From positions 1-9,983 of the forward strand of contig JAITOJ010000160.1 of NCBI GenBank assembly GCA_031290005.1: DNA of 9,983 nucleotides, written 5' to 3'. A model generated the notes under the pieces. It was not told the origin of the DNA and searched no databases. It worked only from the letters and a program-made list of their open reading frames with translations. This DNA is from Treponema sp. Its GTDB lineage: Bacteria; Spirochaetota; Spirochaetia; Treponematales; Treponemataceae. Shown here in pieces: positions 1 through 8,400 of the stretch (the first letter of the stretch is position 1; each line of letters starts with the position of its first letter). Position numbers and translations under genes: made by a program.

Positions 1-1
1 C

Positions 2-1183
2 AAGCCCTTTATCAAAATCATAACCGGCCTGCGGCGCAGCGGCAAATCCACGATTCTACGCTTATTGAAAGAGGAACTTTCGGTACGCGCGGACGAGGAG
101 CACATTGTATATCTGAATCTTGAGGATTTTGAATTTACCGCCGGTTTTGACGCCGCGCAGCTTAATGCCCTGGTCATGGAGCGAATCACAGACAAAAAGA
201 CCCATTATATTCTGCTTGATGAAATACAGATTGTTCCCGGATGGGAACGGGTAGTCAATTCACTTTTTGCGTCCAAGCCGGTGGATATCTATATTACCGG
301 TTCCAATTCCAGGCTTTTGTCCTCGGAGCTGGCCACCTTGCTGGCGGGGCGGTATGTGGAAATACTGGTCAGAACCCTTTCATTTGCCGAATACCTTGAT
401 TTTAAAAAAGAAACCACCGGAGAAGCGCCGAAGAATATACACGGCGCGGTGTGGGAGTATATCGAACGGGGAGGATTCCCGGCGGTGCACATCGCGAATA
501 TTGACCGGGAAACTGCCCGCAGGGTGGTGAAGGACATCTATGCGTCGGTATTGCTGAGGGATACTATTCAACGGTACAAGATACGGAATATAGATTTTCT
601 GGAACGGCTGCTCCGCTTTTTGTTCGACAATACGGGCAATCTTTTTTCCGCAAAAAGCATCACGGATTATATAAAAAACCTGAAACATACCATCGATGTG
701 GAAACCATCTATAATTATATCAATGCGCTGGAAAGCGCGTTTATCATTAAAAAAGCCCCGCGATACGATATTAAGGGCAAGGAATTTCTTAACTTCCGCG
801 AAAAATACTATCCCGGCGATATTTCCCTCACCTATGCGGCCCTTGGGTTTGACCTTAAACGCATATCCGGTATTCTTGAAACCATCATCTTTACTGAACT
901 GGAACGCCGGGGGTTTTCGGTGTATGTGGGAAAACTGAATGAGCAGGAAGTGGACTTTGTGGGCCTGAGGGGAACCGAGAAAATCTATGTGCAGGCGGCG
1001 TATCTTCTGGGGGATAACCGGGAGACCATAGAGCGGGAATTTGGCCCCCTGAAACGCATTGACGATAACTTTCCCAAATATGTGGTCACCCTGGACGAGC
1101 GGTGGTCTGATTCCATTGACGGCATCCGGTGGTTGCATCTGGCGGATTTCCTTTTGGGCGACGGCAACCGGGAGCACTACTGA
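2..1183 (+). CDS. AAA-family ATPase with C-terminal DUF4143 domain, 5' end outside the window
   Basis: The frame is open from base 2 and the true start lies upstream, so about 393 residues are visible. A Walker A motif (GLRRSGKST, bases 26-52) and a Walker B motif (ILLDEIQ, about bases 209-229) are followed by the sensor-like stretch YITGSNS and 'LAGRYVEI...LSFAEYL', which are hallmarks of the AAA_14/DUF4143 family. The C-terminal half fits DUF4143, including EVDFVG (about 947-964) followed by YVQAAYLL, which resembles a degenerate PD-(D/E)XK nuclease-like core. Members of this family are common in spirochaetes, Bacteroidetes and archaea. They are usually orphan ATPases of unknown role, and some have been proposed to be mobile or defence-related. 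The stop overlaps the queA start by one base (TGATG), so translation is probably coupled. There is no sign of truncation at the 3' end. Family assignment is firm; biological role is unknown. Confidence 0.9.
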   Translation, partial: KPFIKIITGLRRSGKSTILRLLKEELSVRADEEHIVYLNLEDFEFTAGFDAAQLNALVMERITDKKTHYILLDEIQIVPGWERVVNSLFASKPVDIYITGSNSRLLSSELATLLAGRYVEILVRTLSFAEYLDFKKETTGEAPKNIHGAVWEYIERGGFPAVHIANIDRETARRVVKDIYASVLLRDTIQRYKIRNIDFLERLLRFLFDNTGNLFSAKSITDYIKNLKHTIDVETIYNYINALESAFIIKKAPRYDIKGKEFLNFREKYYPGDISLTYAALGFDLKRISGILETIIFTELERRGFSVYVGKLNEQEVDFVGLRGTEKIYVQAAYLLGDNRETIEREFGPLKRIDDNFPKYVVTLDERWSDSIDGIRWLHLADFLLGDGNREHY

Positions 1184-2262
1184 TGCTCACCAAAGACTTT
1201 TATTTTGACCTTCCCTCGGGCCTGATTGCCCAGTACCCCTCCGCCCAGCGCGGCGCGGACCGCCTGATGACCCTTGACCGGAAAACCGGCGAAACGGGCC
1301 ACCACCGGATGGACGACCTTCCCAGCCTTGTCCCCGCCGGCGCCTTCATGGTCTTCAACGACTCAAAAGTCCGCAAGTCCCGCCTCTATGCGATAAAAGA
1401 ATCCACAGGAGCAAAAACCGAGTTCCTGTTCATCTCCCCGCTCTCTTCTCTTTTCACTACACTCTATTCCTCTCAATGGCGGGTGATGGTCAGGAACGCC
1501 CGGAAGCACAAAAGCGGCGATGTCTACCGGTTCCCGGACGGGACAGAGGCGGAAATCCTGCCAAACGCCGCACTGGAAGGTACGGAATTCCGGGAACTAG
1601 GGTTTCGCGCGCCCCTCACCGAGGACTGGTTTGAGCAGAACGGGCATATTCCCCTGCCGCCCTATATCAGCCGGGAAGACAACGCTTTTGACGCGGAACG
1701 CTACCAGACCGTGTATGCCAAAGAGATGGGTTCCGCTGCCTGCCCCACCGCGGGGCTGCATTTTACTGAAGCCATGCTCCGCTGCCTGGCGGACGCAGGG
1801 ATTGAAACCGCCTGGGTCACCCTGCACGTGGGGCTGGGCACTTTTTTGCCTGTCCGCACGGAGCGGCTTGAAGACCATACGATGCATCAGGAAGTCTACA
1901 CGGTGAGCGAGGAAACCGCCGGGCGGGTCAACGCGGCAAAACAGGCGGGCCGCCCGGTGCTGGCGGTGGGAACCACCTCGGTGAGGACGCTGGAGTCGGC
2001 GTATACAGAGAATAGAGAAGAGAGTATAGAGAAAAATGGAGGCGTGAGGGCAGGAGAGGGGGCCACATCGATTTTCATCTATCCGGGATATCGGTTCAGG
2101 GTGGCGGACGCGTTGTTTACCAATTTTCATACCCCGGAATCAACCCTGCTGATGCTGGTGAGCGCTTTTGCGGGACGGGAACATATCTTGAATGCCTATC
2201 AGGCGGCGGTGGAGCAGCGCTACCGGTTTTTTTCTTACGGGGACGCCATGCTGATTGTATGA
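1183..2262 (+). CDS. queA: S-adenosylmethionine:tRNA ribosyltransferase-isomerase QueA
   Basis: This enzyme transfers and isomerises the ribosyl group of SAM onto preQ1 in the tRNA anticodon, giving epoxyqueuosine in the cytoplasm. The product has 359 residues, close to the usual 340-360. Visible family motifs are DFYFDLPSGLIAQYP (residues 5-19), ACPTAGLHFT (186-195, usually AAPTAGLHF), TLHVGLGTFLPV (213-224), DHTMHQEVY (231-239), GTTSVRTLES (263-272), TNFHTPESTLLMLVSAFAG (313-331) and RFFSYGDAMLI (348-358). An in-frame start exists at 1129, but the family begins at the ATG at 1183, which has GGGAG about ten bases upstream and overlaps the ATPase stop. Two low-complexity insertions (about residues 85-98 and 275-294) lengthen loops relative to E. 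coli QueA. They are encoded by a pyrimidine-rich and a purine-rich stretch respectively. The catalytic-core motifs are intact, so the enzyme is probably functional. Confidence 0.96.
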   Translation: MLTKDFYFDLPSGLIAQYPSAQRGADRLMTLDRKTGETGHHRMDDLPSLVPAGAFMVFNDSKVRKSRLYAIKESTGAKTEFLFISPLSSLFTTLYSSQWRVMVRNARKHKSGDVYRFPDGTEAEILPNAALEGTEFRELGFRAPLTEDWFEQNGHIPLPPYISREDNAFDAERYQTVYAKEMGSAACPTAGLHFTEAMLRCLADAGIETAWVTLHVGLGTFLPVRTERLEDHTMHQEVYTVSEETAGRVNAAKQAGRPVLAVGTTSVRTLESAYTENREESIEKNGGVRAGEGATSIFIYPGYRFRVADALFTNFHTPESTLLMLVSAFAGREHILNAYQAAVEQRYRFFSYGDAMLIV

Positions 2263-2274
2263 GACGGATATCAC

Positions 2275-2315
2275 ATGACATTGTTGACAAAATAGTGTAT
2301 ACAGTTATTAAGGAG
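2275..2315 (+). promoter_or_regulatory. Promoter and Shine-Dalgarno site of the GH13 gene
   Basis: In the 58 bases after queA, ATGACA (2275-2280) and TATACA (2298-2303) are separated by exactly 17 bases, a plausible sigma-70 pair. A second TTGACA (2284-2289) pairs less well with TATTAA (2306-2311, 16-base spacer), which overlaps the ribosome site. TGTATACA (2296-2303) is a perfect 8-bp palindrome over the -10 and could be an operator half, which is speculative. AAGGAG (2310-2315) lies five bases before the ATG at 2321. The gene therefore need not rely on read-through from queA. Confidence 0.55.
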
Positions 2316-2320
2316 TTGCC

Positions 2321-3877
2321 ATGCCAAAATGGTTAGAAGACGCGGTATTTTATGAAATTTACCCCCAGTCGTTTTACGACGCCAACGGGGACGGAATCGG
2401 GGATTTTGAGGGAATCATTCAGAAACTCGATTATATCAAAGACCTGGGCTGTAACGCTTTGTGGCTCAATCCCTGTTTTGATTCGCCCTTTAAGGATGCC
2501 GGGTACGATGTGCGGAACTATAAAAAAACCGCTGCCCGGTACGGTACAAACGAAGACCTGAAGCGCCTTTTTGTCGAAGCCCACAAACGGGGCATCCATG
2601 TGCTTCTAGACCTGGTGCCGGGACATACCAGCGAGGAACATGCCTGGTTTGTGGAAAGCAAAAAGGAAACGCCCAATGAGTACTGGAACCGGTATATCTG
2701 GACGAATGATTGGATTTCTTGGGGCGTTGAAGGCGTCCGGTTTATTGCCGGAGAAGCGCCTCGGAACGGCTCGTATATCATCAATTTTTTCAAGAGCCAG
2801 CCGGCCTTGAATTACGGTTTTCTGAACCCCAAAGATTCCTGGCAGCTTCCCGTGAATCATCCGGACGCGATTGCCACCAGAGAAGCCATGAAAGATGTCA
2901 TGCGTTTCTGGCTGGATGCCGGGGCGGACGGTTTCCGGGTGGACATGGCGGATTCTCTGGTGAAGTTTGACGACGCCCAGAAGGCCGGTACTTCCGCTCT
3001 CTGGCGGAACATTCGGGCTATGCTGGACACCGAATATCCTGAGGCTGCCCTGGTGAGTGAATGGAGCAATCCACCCTTGTCCCTCAAGGCTGGATTTCAC
3101 ATGGATTTTCTGCTTGACCATCCCGGAAGCGGCTACCGAAGTTTGGTGCGGGATTATCAACTGGACGGCAGTTTGCGGCCTTTCAACGACAACAGTTTTT
3201 TCAAACAAGATGGCAGGGGGGATATCCGGCGTTTTCTTGACCAGTACCTTGGTTTTTACGAAAAAACCCAAAACGATGGTTACATCAGCCTGATAACGGG
3301 CAACCACGACTCGGGACGCATCAGCGGCAACCTGTCAAACCGGGAGCTTGCCTTGGCCTACGCCCTGTTCTTTACCCTGCCTGGGGTGCCCTTCCTGTAT
3401 TACGGGGACGAAATCGGTATGCGCTACTTGTATCTGCCCACCAAAGAAGGGGGCTACGCCCGCACCGGCAGCCGTACGCCCATGCAGTGGGGTAAGGGCA
3501 AGAATCTGGGCTTTTCCGGCGCGGACGGGAGTACGCTCTATCTGCCTGTAGACCCCAGCCCGGACGCGCCTACCGTCGAAGCCCAGCAAAAAAACACGGG
3601 ATCACTGCTCAACACCGTAAAAGCCCTCTTGAAGCTGCGCCATGATGAGCCGGATTTGCAGTCAAAACCGAATCTGGAAATTATCTTTGCGGAGCATGAA
3701 AAGCTGCCCTTTGTGTATCGCCGAGGGGTTTTTGTGCTGGCGGTGAATCCAAGCGGCAGCGCAACGGAAACGTCCGTGTCCTTTGAAGGCCGGCCTGTCT
3801 ACACTATCGGGGAGTGCTTCCTGGAGAAGGGCAAATGCCGCATGGGGCAGCAGAGCTTTGGGGTGTGGCGGGTGTAG
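2321..3877 (+). CDS. Glycoside hydrolase family 13 protein (alpha-glucosidase / alpha-amylase type)
   Basis: The product is a 518-residue GH13 (beta/alpha)8-barrel enzyme acting on alpha-glucosidic bonds. No signal peptide is seen, so it is probably cytoplasmic and acts on imported oligosaccharides. The start has the typical FYEIYPQSF...DGIGDFEGI (residues 10-31), including the DANGDGIGD calcium-binding-type loop. The four conserved regions are region I DLVPGHTS (97-104), region II GFRVDMAD with nucleophile D208, region III VSEWS with acid/base E247, and region IV TGNHDSGR with D330. All three catalytic acids are present. GSRTPMQW (383-390) is typical of the oligo-1,6-glucosidase/trehalose-synthase side of GH13. 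Region I has Gly instead of the usual Asn before His, which I believe is seen in a subset of GH13 proteins. Substrate cannot be assigned: isomaltase, alpha-glucosidase or trehalose-type activity are all possible. It is convergent with the next gene, with only four bases between stops. Confidence 0.93.
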   Translation: MPKWLEDAVFYEIYPQSFYDANGDGIGDFEGIIQKLDYIKDLGCNALWLNPCFDSPFKDAGYDVRNYKKTAARYGTNEDLKRLFVEAHKRGIHVLLDLVPGHTSEEHAWFVESKKETPNEYWNRYIWTNDWISWGVEGVRFIAGEAPRNGSYIINFFKSQPALNYGFLNPKDSWQLPVNHPDAIATREAMKDVMRFWLDAGADGFRVDMADSLVKFDDAQKAGTSALWRNIRAMLDTEYPEAALVSEWSNPPLSLKAGFHMDFLLDHPGSGYRSLVRDYQLDGSLRPFNDNSFFKQDGRGDIRRFLDQYLGFYEKTQNDGYISLITGNHDSGRISGNLSNRELALAYALFFTLPGVPFLYYGDEIGMRYLYLPTKEGGYARTGSRTPMQWGKGKNLGFSGADGSTLYLPVDPSPDAPTVEAQQKNTGSLLNTVKALLKLRHDEPDLQSKPNLEIIFAEHEKLPFVYRRGVFVLAVNPSGSATETSVSFEGRPVYTIGECFLEKGKCRMGQQSFGVWRV

Positions 3878-3881
3878 TACG

Positions 3882-4691
3882 CTACTGCTCCATTTCCGCT
3901 GGATGTTCCATATAGTGACGCAGCCTGTCCAGGCATTTCGTGAAGTAAACGCCTGAACAGATGCGTTCGTCCAGCGTCATGCCTATGGGCATAGTGCGCA
4001 CCGGCACCAGCACGCCGTCTTTTTCCAGAGGGACGATCTGTTCTTTGCCTATAACGATAAAGCAGCTTGTGGTTCCCATTTCATACAGATGGTGGAAAAC
4101 CGACGGAGTCTTTAAACTTGCCAAATTGGAAATGCCCATACTTGCGTGAAATGGGCTTACGTCAATGAGCGCTTTGGGCAGCCACCCGCACCTGTCCAAA
4201 AACCGGATCAACGCCATTATTCCGTTTAGTATTACCGGCATAGACATCATAGTCCTTATCGCATTGTCCGTGTCAGTCGGTTCTTGCGGGCCGCGATTTT
4301 CGTCAATATATGCCTCAACTTTTTTGTGTACCATAAATATGTTGTCATTAAGGTCGAACAATATTTTTGACATGATGGAATCGTCCGCGCCGGGCCGCAT
4401 TATCAACAGTGAAATGGTAAAATCAGTGTGATCATACAGTTTGCTGTTCATAATAAAACGATTAAACTCCGGATAGTCACGAATCGTGCGCACACAGGCC
4501 GCAATAAGAATTGCCATGTGGCTTACCGGCATTCCGGCTTTGCGCTTTTCCACGATATAAGAATGGATTGGCTCAAGCGGAAAGTTTAACGTAAGAAAAA
4601 CCTGCGAATCACAACGCCTGTACATAAAATAGGGTACCAGGTCGTGGATAGGGTCGTCAGCCTTCACTCTTTTTCCATCTGCCCTCATCAT
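3882..4691 (-). CDS. 2-oxo acid dehydrogenase E2-like / CAT-fold acyltransferase domain protein
   Basis: The 269-residue protein (268 if the second ATG at 4688 is used) resembles the catalytic domain of dihydrolipoamide acyltransferases and chloramphenicol acetyltransferase (PF00198-type), without a lipoyl or E1/E3-binding domain. Supporting blocks are an N-terminal RADGKRVK...IHDLVPY, SHMAILIAACVRTI...YPEFNRF, and the segment PFHASMGISNLASL...HHLYEMGTTSCFIVIGK. The C-terminal active-site block reads DERICSG (241-247), where E2 enzymes have DHRxxDG: His is Glu and Asp is Ser. From memory, stand-alone relatives in Firmicutes often carry DERICDG, so the Glu may be a family trait while the Ser is more unusual. 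True acyl transfer is therefore doubtful. AAGGAG (4695-4700) sits three bases before the first ATG and six before the second, favouring the second. It lies 38 bases after the lipoprotein gene and may share its transcript. Confidence 0.75.
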   Translation of the reverse strand: MMRADGKRVKADDPIHDLVPYFMYRRCDSQVFLTLNFPLEPIHSYIVEKRKAGMPVSHMAILIAACVRTIRDYPEFNRFIMNSKLYDHTDFTISLLIMRPGADDSIMSKILFDLNDNIFMVHKKVEAYIDENRGPQEPTDTDNAIRTMMSMPVILNGIMALIRFLDRCGWLPKALIDVSPFHASMGISNLASLKTPSVFHHLYEMGTTSCFIVIGKEQIVPLEKDGVLVPVRTMPIGMTLDERICSGVYFTKCLDRLRHYMEHPAEMEQ

Positions 4692-4694
4692 CTG

Positions 4695-4700
4695 CTCCTT
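4695..4700 (-). promoter_or_regulatory. Shine-Dalgarno site that decides the E2-like start
   Basis: On the minus strand AAGGAG is followed by CAG and then two consecutive ATG codons. The three-base gap to the first ATG (4691) is short and the six-base gap to the second (4688) is normal, so the second is the likelier start. A TATACT-like sequence lies a little further upstream in the 38-base gap, without a convincing -35. Confidence 0.5.
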
Positions 4701-4729
4701 TTTGTTCAGTATATTATCTTCTGTAGCGG

Positions 4730-5389
4730 CTAATATACATCCTGGTGCGGGTCAGGAATTTTCGGCGCCCCATTGCCAGTAAGGGCGGCCAGGGATTCCT
4801 GATTTAAGGCATCAGCCAGAGAAGCCGCCTGGGCTCTGGTAAAATATATGCGGAACCTGCGGGAATTGAACTGAGAATCCCCGTTGCCGGCAATATCATT
4901 CTTTCCCTCTTCCAAGGTAACCGTATAGTAAGGGGTCTCGTTCTTGAATGTGTAGCCGAACGTCACCACCGGAGAACTTCGGTTCCTGGAAAATGAAAAA
5001 GTCCGCCATTCAAGCCCGGAAGCGGCTTTCCCGTAAACTGAACGGGTTTTTGAGGATTTTTGTATCAGTATATGGGCAGTATAGTCGGCATCGTATTGAT
5101 TTACCGATGCAATAAATTGTTCACGAACCCGCTGCTTCCAGAACAACCGGTATTTTATGGTTTCATACGTAAAATCAAGGGACACTTCATTGGTTCTGGG
5201 ATGAAAAATCAGGGATATATCTTTTTGGTCGATTCCGATAGCCAGAAATTTATCAAATTCCCCGGACAAAGACATAACAGGAACAGGATCCATATCCGCA
5301 ATCATGTCCTGCGGTGGCGCGGTTTGGGACGCGCAGGAAATCAACAAACAATATGAGCACAGAATACAAAAAAAAGAAATAACGCGCAT
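4730..5389 (-). CDS. Predicted lipoprotein of unknown function
   Basis: The 219-residue product starts with MRVISFF and a hydrophobic stretch ending in LLISC. This gives a spirochaete-style lipobox with the modified cysteine at residue 19, so it is probably a lipidated envelope protein. After a short Pro/Gln-rich linker, the rest (about residues 40-215) is a mixed alpha/beta domain rich in Phe, Tyr, Arg and Ser. One stretch reads SGLEWRTFSFSRNRSSP, and a final helix-like segment reads FTRAQAASLADALNQE. I do not recognise the family. The start is fixed by the signal peptide: no other start codon would retain it. Unusually, the ATG lies within the 3' arm of a 14-bp perfect inverted repeat, has no Shine-Dalgarno sequence, and is five bases after a TATAAA -10 element, so the mRNA may be leaderless. 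The E2-like gene follows after 38 bases. Confidence 0.8.
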   Translation of the reverse strand: MRVISFFCILCSYCLLISCASQTAPPQDMIADMDPVPVMSLSGEFDKFLAIGIDQKDISLIFHPRTNEVSLDFTYETIKYRLFWKQRVREQFIASVNQYDADYTAHILIQKSSKTRSVYGKAASGLEWRTFSFSRNRSSPVVTFGYTFKNETPYYTVTLEEGKNDIAGNGDSQFNSRRFRIYFTRAQAASLADALNQESLAALTGNGAPKIPDPHQDVY

Positions 5390-5435
5390 AAGGATTTATA
5401 GCATATCTGCAAAATACTTGCAATCCTTATGCGCG
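5383..5435 (-). terminator. 14-bp perfect inverted repeat with T-rich tail, possible terminator overlapping the next gene's start
   Basis: Bases 5383-5396 and 5422-5435 are exact reverse complements (arm CGCGCATAAGGATT) around a 25-base loop. Read on the minus strand, downstream of the big surface-protein gene (stop at 5450), the stem is followed by TTATTTC and eight T residues (5368-5375). This resembles an intrinsic terminator for that gene, although the T run falls inside the lipoprotein coding sequence. The ATG of the lipoprotein (5387-5389) is inside the 3' arm. A small AGCC-ttac-GGCT hairpin (5440-5451) also covers the surface-protein stop. The repeat is certain from the sequence. Terminator activity is inferred, and the long loop is not ideal for it. 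Confidence 0.6.
5395..5423 (-). promoter_or_regulatory. Promoter in the loop of the inverted repeat, driving the lipoprotein gene
   Basis: On the minus strand TTGCAA (5423-5418) and TATAAA (5400-5395) are separated by exactly 17 bases. Each element overlaps the inner edge of one stem arm by two bases. With a five-base gap between the -10 and the ATG at 5389, transcription would start at or within a base or two of the start codon. Such a leaderless transcript would lack the 5' arm of the hairpin. Confidence 0.6.
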
Positions 5436-5449
5436 CTTCAGCCTTACGG

Positions 5450-8400
5450 CTAGGGGTTCACATTGTCCGGCGTGTTGCCGATGACGGTGCCGCCGGTGTT
5501 GGTGTAGGTGGAACCGGTGTATTGCCCCCGGGAGACGCGGATGCCGCCGCCGGGGTTGGCGGCACTGTTGCCGGTGATGGTGCCGCTAGACATGTTGAAG
5601 ACGCTCTTGGGTCCCATGTACACGCCGCCGCCGGTGGCCGCCGCATTGTCCCGGATGGTGCCCCCGGACATGTTCAAGGCCGAGCCGTCCAGCTTTATGG
5701 CGCCACCCTGCTCGGTGTCGGCAATTGTGCCGTTGTCTCGGATGACAGTGCTGCCGGATATGCGATAGACACCGGGTTCGGATATCGACCCTTGCAGGTA
5801 GAGGGCGGCGCCGTCTGTTGTGGTGGAAGAGCCGGAAATCCTGGCGTTCCGGTTGCCGGTGATTTCACCGCCTGAGAGGTAGACCTCGTTATTCTTCACA
5901 TTTCCCGCTCCCCAGGTTGGCGCCGCGATGGCGCCGCCGGAAGTGGCAACGCTGTCCTTGATCACGCCGCCGGTCATCCGAAAGATGCCCCCCAGCACGT
6001 TCACCGCGCCACCCACGGTGTCCGACGGCGAATTGCTCACCGCCCTGCCGTTTTGCAGAGTCAGGCCCTCCGCCAGGGTAACGTCGTTGGGGATGGAGTC
6101 GTTTATGCGGGGCTGAATAAGGAAGATGCGCCTGGCATTGCCGCCGTCGATGATCCCCTTGGTGGCGCTGTCGCCACGGAACACCAGAGGCGGATAGTCG
6201 CCTTTGATAGTGAACATGGAGACCCCGGACACGCCCTCGGTGGCGGACGTAACCGTGCCGCTAATCACGATGACCGCCTTTTTGCCGCCGGAGAACTTGG
6301 AGGAGCTGTTTCTGATACTGGTTAAGGCATCCGTTACCTTGTCGCCGCTCCATTCCGCCGTGGCAGAGGGCGTATCGCTGTTCGGCGCGTCGGACACGTA
6401 CCAGCTCACCCGCTTGGGGCTCACTGGCGGGGGCACGTTCTGCGTGAACGTGGCATCCACGGTTACGTTCCCCGCGGGCATGGTGAAGGTGCGGGTGTTT
6501 CCGCTGCCGCTGACTGGGGGATTACTGCCGGACGCGGCGGTTATCGTGAGGCTGCCCAGGCTATAGTTTGCTGCCGGGCTTATGGCCAGGGTTACGGCGT
6601 CGCCCGCGTAGGCGGTTACCGATGCGCCGGTCTGCGCTGAAGCGCTGCCTACCTGCACCGACACGGAGCCGCCGGTGAGTGCGCCAGGACGGGCGTTATT
6701 GGTGATGGTATAGGAGACAGGTGGTGGGGGCGCGTTTTGCGTGAACGTGGCGCTGACGGTTACGTTCCCCGCGGGCATGGCGAAGGTGCGGGTGTTCCCG
6801 CTGCCGCTGACCGTGGGATTATTGCCGGACGCGGCGGTCACTGTGAGGGTGCCCAGGCTATAGTTTGCTGCCGCGCTTATGCTCAGGGTGATGGTGTCGC
6901 CCGCGTAGGCGGTTACCGATGCGCCGGTCTGTGCTGAAGCGCTGCCTACCTGCACCGACACGGAGCCGTGGTTCGTGCTTTGTGAAGCCTGGGCCGCATT
7001 GTTCATTATGGCGTAGGAGACAGGCGGCGGGGGCGCGTTTTGCGTGAACGTGGCATCCACGGTTACGTTCCCCGCGGGCATGGTGAAGGTGCGGGTGTTT
7101 CCGCTGCCGCTGACCGGGGGATTACTGCCGGACGCGGCGGTTATCGTGAGGCTGCCCAGGCTATAGTTTGCTGTCGGGCTTATGGCCAGGGTGATGGTAT
7201 CCCCCGCGTAGGCGGTTACCGATGCGCCGGTCTGCGCCGAAGCGCTCCCTACCTGCACCGACACGTAACCGTGGTTAGTGCTTTGCGAAGCTTGGGCCGC
7301 GTTGTTCGTTATGGTATAGGAGACAGGCGGCGGCGGCGCGTTTTGCGTGAACGTGGCATCCACGGTTACGTTCCCCGCGGGCATGGTGAAGGTGCGGGTG
7401 TTCCCGCTGCCGCTGACTGGGGGATTACTGCCGGACGCGGCGGTTATCGTGAGGCTGCCCAAGCTATAGTTTGCTGCCGGGCTTATGGCAAGGGTGATGG
7501 CGTCGCCCGCGTAGGCGGTTACCGATGCGCCGGTCTGCGCTGAAGCGCTGCCTACCTGCACCGACACATAACCGTGGTTCGTGCTTTGCGAAGCCTGGGC
7601 CGCGTTGTTCGTTATGGCGTAGGAAACTGGCGGCAAGACAGGGGGCGTGCTGCCCGCTGCCAATACCGGAATCGCGCCGTTGCTATTCGCGCTTGGGTGT
7701 GTGCCGTAGTTGGCGAAGTTCGTGGCGGAATCCTGCGCCTCATCGTTAAAACCGTTGCGGATAGTCCAGGCCGGCAGGTCAAAATCAGCGATGCTGCCGG
7801 GAGCCGCTATGCCGGACTGCCGCCACACGCTGAATCTGGCATAGTCCGCCCATGCGGCGGTCTTGTCGGTCTTCCCAAAGGGCGCATAGGCGAGCCTGAA
7901 ATAAAGCCGGCCCTGGCTGCCCGCCGCGCCGGTGGCAAAGGGAAGCGCCACATCGCCGGTGGTCACCGGGTTTGCGCCGTTTCCCTTGTTTGTGTCGGCA
8001 AGCGCCGTGCCGTTCGCTTCGGTTTGACCAGCCGGCACATACCAGCCATCGCTTGCCGCCAGCAGTACCGGCGACGAGGGGCGCTGTTCCGCCTGTCTGA
8101 GAGGCAAAAGGCCGTCCTCGCTTCCGTTACTCAGGGAACCAATATGATATTTGATGGTATAATTGCTGTTTTCAGATAAGTTCAGTGGAATTCCGATAAC
8201 CGGTTCCAGCGGCCCGCCGGGACCTTCAATCATCGTGTTCACCACAAGGGTATACATGGTCATGTTGATCTTGTTAAACCCCTTCCGCATGACAGCCTCA
8301 GTATACCCCGCCGCAAGAAGGGTAGGCGGCGCGGTTGTATAGGTAATCGCGCTGCCAGTCTGACCGGGAGTCCGTTCCAAATGTCCCGCCAGAATCAGAA

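Noticed and set aside
1129..1182. An upstream in-frame start for queA
   Set aside because: The extra 18 residues are not QueA-like and lie within the ATPase coding sequence. The family start and a ribosome site support 1183.
3870..3890. Bidirectional terminator between the convergent GH13 and E2-like genes
   Set aside because: Only a 4-bp GTAG/CTAC stem is present and there is no T run, which is too weak to call.
5429..5875. Plus-strand frame of 148 codons opposite the beta-helix region
   Set aside because: Composition (Gly, Ala, Val and Arg from antisense GGC/GCC codons) is that of an antisense shadow. The minus-strand frame carries clear beta-helix motifs.
7040..7543. Long plus-strand open frames opposite the repeat array, themselves repetitive
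   Set aside because: They arise because the GC-rich tandem repeats on the minus strand are open in several frames. They have no ribosome sites and no recognisable protein features.
6422..7624. Diversity-generating retroelement or CRISPR-like array
   Set aside because: The repeats are protein-coding units of about 300 bp with no spacers, no reverse transcriptase and no adenine-biased variation visible.
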